Position numbers and translations under genes: made by a program. Of a DNA stretch of 64,000 nt, positions 62,386 to 64,000 are shown piece after piece. The stretch is from Methylovirgula ligni. Its GTDB lineage: Bacteria; Pseudomonadota; Alphaproteobacteria; Rhizobiales; Beijerinckiaceae. Where the stretch lies: positions 2,046,001-2,110,000 of the forward strand of contig NZ_CP025086.1 of assembly GCF_004135935.1 (NCBI RefSeq), given 5' to 3'. The notes beneath the pieces are model-generated. The model saw only the letters and a list, made by a program, of their open reading frames with translations, did no database searches and had not been told where the DNA came from. Position 1 is the first letter of the stretch. The number at the start of each line of letters is the position of its first letter.

Positions 62386-62716
62386 TTAAGTTGTCTCTTA
62401 CTTTTTGGTTCTTCTGGCTCTGGCCGCGGTCTCAAACCGTCGAGATGGGCGCCAGTCAACAGGGAAGTTTGTGAGTGTTCAGTACGGTTAGCCTGCGTTA
62501 GGCATATAATTTCCAGATGTGGTTCCAAGGATTCTCCCCGTCAACCCCATCCCATTGATATTTACATTGGAATTACAATATAAACGGTGCCAGCAACCTT
62601 CCGCTTAGTAGCGTAACGAAGCGCTAAAAACTCAGCCCGCACCGCAGGTTGATGAACTTTACGTCTTTTGTGAAAAAGCAGAACCCTTATGAACGGAATT
62701 CAAGGAGAGTTGATCT
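62386..62716. other. Divergent intergenic region NYN/rpoZ
   Basis: No gene is supported in these 331 bases. Promoters for both directions should lie here. The stretch 62550-62590 is A/T-rich (TATTTACATTGGAATTACAA-like) and is the likely rpoZ promoter area. Confidence 0.4.
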
Positions 62717-63112
62717 ATGGCTCGCGTCACAGTTGAAGATTGTATTGATAAGGTCGAAAATCGATTTGATCTCGTTTTGATTGCTGCGCATCGCGCGCGG
62801 ATGATCGCCTCCGGTGCTGCGATCACGATTGATCGCGACAACGACAAGAATGCGGTCGTGTCATTGCGCGAAATCGCCGATGCGACGCTCACGCCCGAGG
62901 ACCTCAGAGAGGATTTCATCCACTCGCTCCAGAAGCATGTGGAGGTCGATGAGCCGGAAGCGGAAGCTGTTCCTGCGCTGACCCCGGCCGTCGACAAGGT
63001 CCCATCCGATGCGCCCGGCGATGTGCAGTTCGACCGCATGACGGAAGAGGATCTCCTGCGCGGCCTGGAAGGCCTGGTGCCTCCGGCCGAGACCGAGGAC
63101 GACGGCGACTAA
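62717..63112 (+). CDS. rpoZ: RNA polymerase omega subunit
   Basis: The 131-residue protein begins [54 protein letters not shown], the usual omega core, and has an acidic C-terminal extension typical of Hyphomicrobiales. It assists assembly of RNA polymerase and modulates the ppGpp response. It precedes the RelA/SpoT homologue, as in many bacteria. Confidence 0.95.
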   Translation: MARVTVEDCIDKVENRFDLVLIAAHRARMIASGAAITIDRDNDKNAVVSLREIADATLTPEDLREDFIHSLQKHVEVDEPEAEAVPALTPAVDKVPSDAPGDVQFDRMTEEDLLRGLEGLVPPAETEDDGD

Positions 63113-63273
63113 GTCGCCTCGGTGGCGAGATCAACGGGGCAGGCATTTGCCGCCCCGAGAAGCCTGAGAGGATCGCCGTGCTGGCCGTGAGGCGCTACAG
63201 CCGGCTTTTGCAAGGAGCGCGGCGCCGCGAATGACGTAGCCGCGCGCGTGACTTCATGGGATCGACCCGAACC

Positions 63274-64000
63274 ATGATGCGGCAATATGAGCTCGTCGAT
63301 CGCGTCCGGCGCTATAATCCGCACGCTGATGAGGAGCTGCTGGACCGCGCCTATGTCTACGCGATGAAGGCGCATGGGGTCCAGAAACGGGCCTCCGGCG
63401 ATCCGTATTTTTCGCATCCGCTCGAAGTCGCGGCCATTCTCACCGAGCTTAAGCTTGATGATGCGACGATCGTCGCGGCGGTTCTGCACGACACGATAGA
63501 AGATACCGATTCCACCCAGGAAGAAATCGATAAACTGTTCGGGCCGGAGATCGGCCGGCTGGTCGAAGGCCTGACTAAGCTCAAGCGGCTGGATCTCGTT
63601 TCCAAGCGCGCCGTGCAGGCGGAGAATTTCCGCAAGCTGCTGCTCGCCATCGCCGACGATGTGCGCGTCCTGCTCGTCAAGCTCGCCGACAGGCTGCACA
63701 ACATGCGCACCCTGCATTTCGTGCCGCCGGAAAAGCGCGAGCGGATCGCGCAGGAGACGCTCGATATCTACGCGCCGCTCGCCGGACGCATGGGCATGCA
63801 GAGCATGCGCAACGAGCTGGAGGACCTGGCGTTCCGCCATCTGATGCCGGACGCCAGCGCCTCGATTGGTAAGAGGCTCAACGATCTCAAGCGCAAGAAC
63901 GGCAAGATCATCGCCAAGGTCGAGCAGGAACTCAGCGACCTCTTGTCCGCCCAGGGCATCGAGGCGAGCGTCGAAGGCCGTCAGAAGCAGCCCTATTCCG
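63274..64000 (+). CDS. rsh: RelA/SpoT bifunctional (p)ppGpp synthetase/hydrolase (3' end outside window)
   Basis: The open frame starts at ATG 63274 (MMRQYELVDRVRRYNP) and runs off the window, giving 242 codons. The hydrolase HD domain is complete: YFSHPLEVAAILTELKLDDATIVAAVLHDTIEDT, with the metal-binding His and HD, and KLADRLHNMRTL. The start of the synthetase domain follows. An in-frame ATG at 63256 is an alternative start. It makes and breaks (p)ppGpp and is adjacent to rpoZ. Confidence 0.95.
   Translation, partial: MMRQYELVDRVRRYNPHADEELLDRAYVYAMKAHGVQKRASGDPYFSHPLEVAAILTELKLDDATIVAAVLHDTIEDTDSTQEEIDKLFGPEIGRLVEGLTKLKRLDLVSKRAVQAENFRKLLLAIADDVRVLLVKLADRLHNMRTLHFVPPEKRERIAQETLDIYAPLAGRMGMQSMRNELEDLAFRHLMPDASASIGKRLNDLKRKNGKIIAKVEQELSDLLSAQGIEASVEGRQKQPYS

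Noticed and set aside
1-64000. CRISPR array or rRNA genes
   Set aside because: No regularly spaced repeats and no rRNA-like sequence were seen in the window.

Overview
The window looks like a chromosomal segment of a GC-rich alphaproteobacterium of the order Hyphomicrobiales (Rhizobiales), probably a Beijerinckiaceae-like organism with one-carbon metabolism. This is an inference from gene content: a serine-cycle type hydroxypyruvate reductase (hprA), a lanthanide-type methanol dehydrogenase (xoxF), GatCAB, and the block dapA-smpB, VOC, UDG, NYN, rpoZ, RelA/SpoT. No rRNA operon, CRISPR array, integrase or transposase was found. One tRNA gene (Ser, anticodon GCT) is present.

Layout. 1-16.9 kb is mostly housekeeping: a c-di-GMP protein cut by the window edge, YqgE, a DsbD-like protein, DUF72 with udgX, a KGG-repeat stress protein, a peroxiredoxin, an extensin-like protein, hprA, a divergent response regulator/histidine kinase pair, YqgF, UPF0173, gatC-gatA-lprI-gatB, and a histone H1-like protein. 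17.3-23.2 kb is a complete RND efflux operon (pump, adaptor, outer-membrane channel, with overlapping start/stop codons). 23.2-24.3 kb encodes a HisC-like aminotransferase with a Tat-type leader. 24.5-28.9 kb is a stress or low-oxygen cluster: flavodoxin, Usp, DUF3775, a ribosome-hibernation factor fused to a cold-shock domain, a phosphoribosyltransferase and a zinc alcohol dehydrogenase. Two FNR/FixK-like boxes lie between the last two, divergent genes. 29.2-31.2 kb is an orphan xoxF with its terminator, followed by a truncated gene remnant, a DUF1254 protein, a cupin and a sulfatase.

35.5-55.3 kb is the most interesting part: a visibly more A/T-rich catabolic island whose end lies next to the 3' end of tRNA-Ser(GCT). 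It encodes a flavin monooxygenase closely resembling 2-methyl-3-hydroxypyridine-5-carboxylate oxygenase (MHPCO), an alpha/beta hydrolase resembling the matching ring-opened-product hydrolase (AAMS hydrolase), a succinate-semialdehyde type dehydrogenase, a 4,5-dihydroxyphthalate-decarboxylase-like protein, a phthalate-dioxygenase-type Rieske oxygenase with its reductase, two NitT/TauT-type ABC importers, an OprB-like porin, a DUF1185 protein, a PEBP protein and two FadR-type GntR regulators. I propose that these form one pathway that imports an N-heteroaromatic (pyridine) carboxylate, hydroxylates and decarboxylates it, opens the ring and delivers succinate. The upstream vitamin B6 enzymes are absent, so the substrate is probably not pyridoxine. 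Near-identical palindromic operators (core TGGTATACCA and variants) lie at the porin, dehydrogenase and second ABC promoters and in the long gap upstream of the second GntR gene, and would tie the units into one regulon.

55.5-64 kb returns to core genes: an alpha/beta hydrolase, a soluble lytic transglycosylase, dapA, smpB, a VOC protein, a family-5-like UDG, a NYN-domain protein, rpoZ, and the start of a RelA/SpoT homologue that runs off the window.
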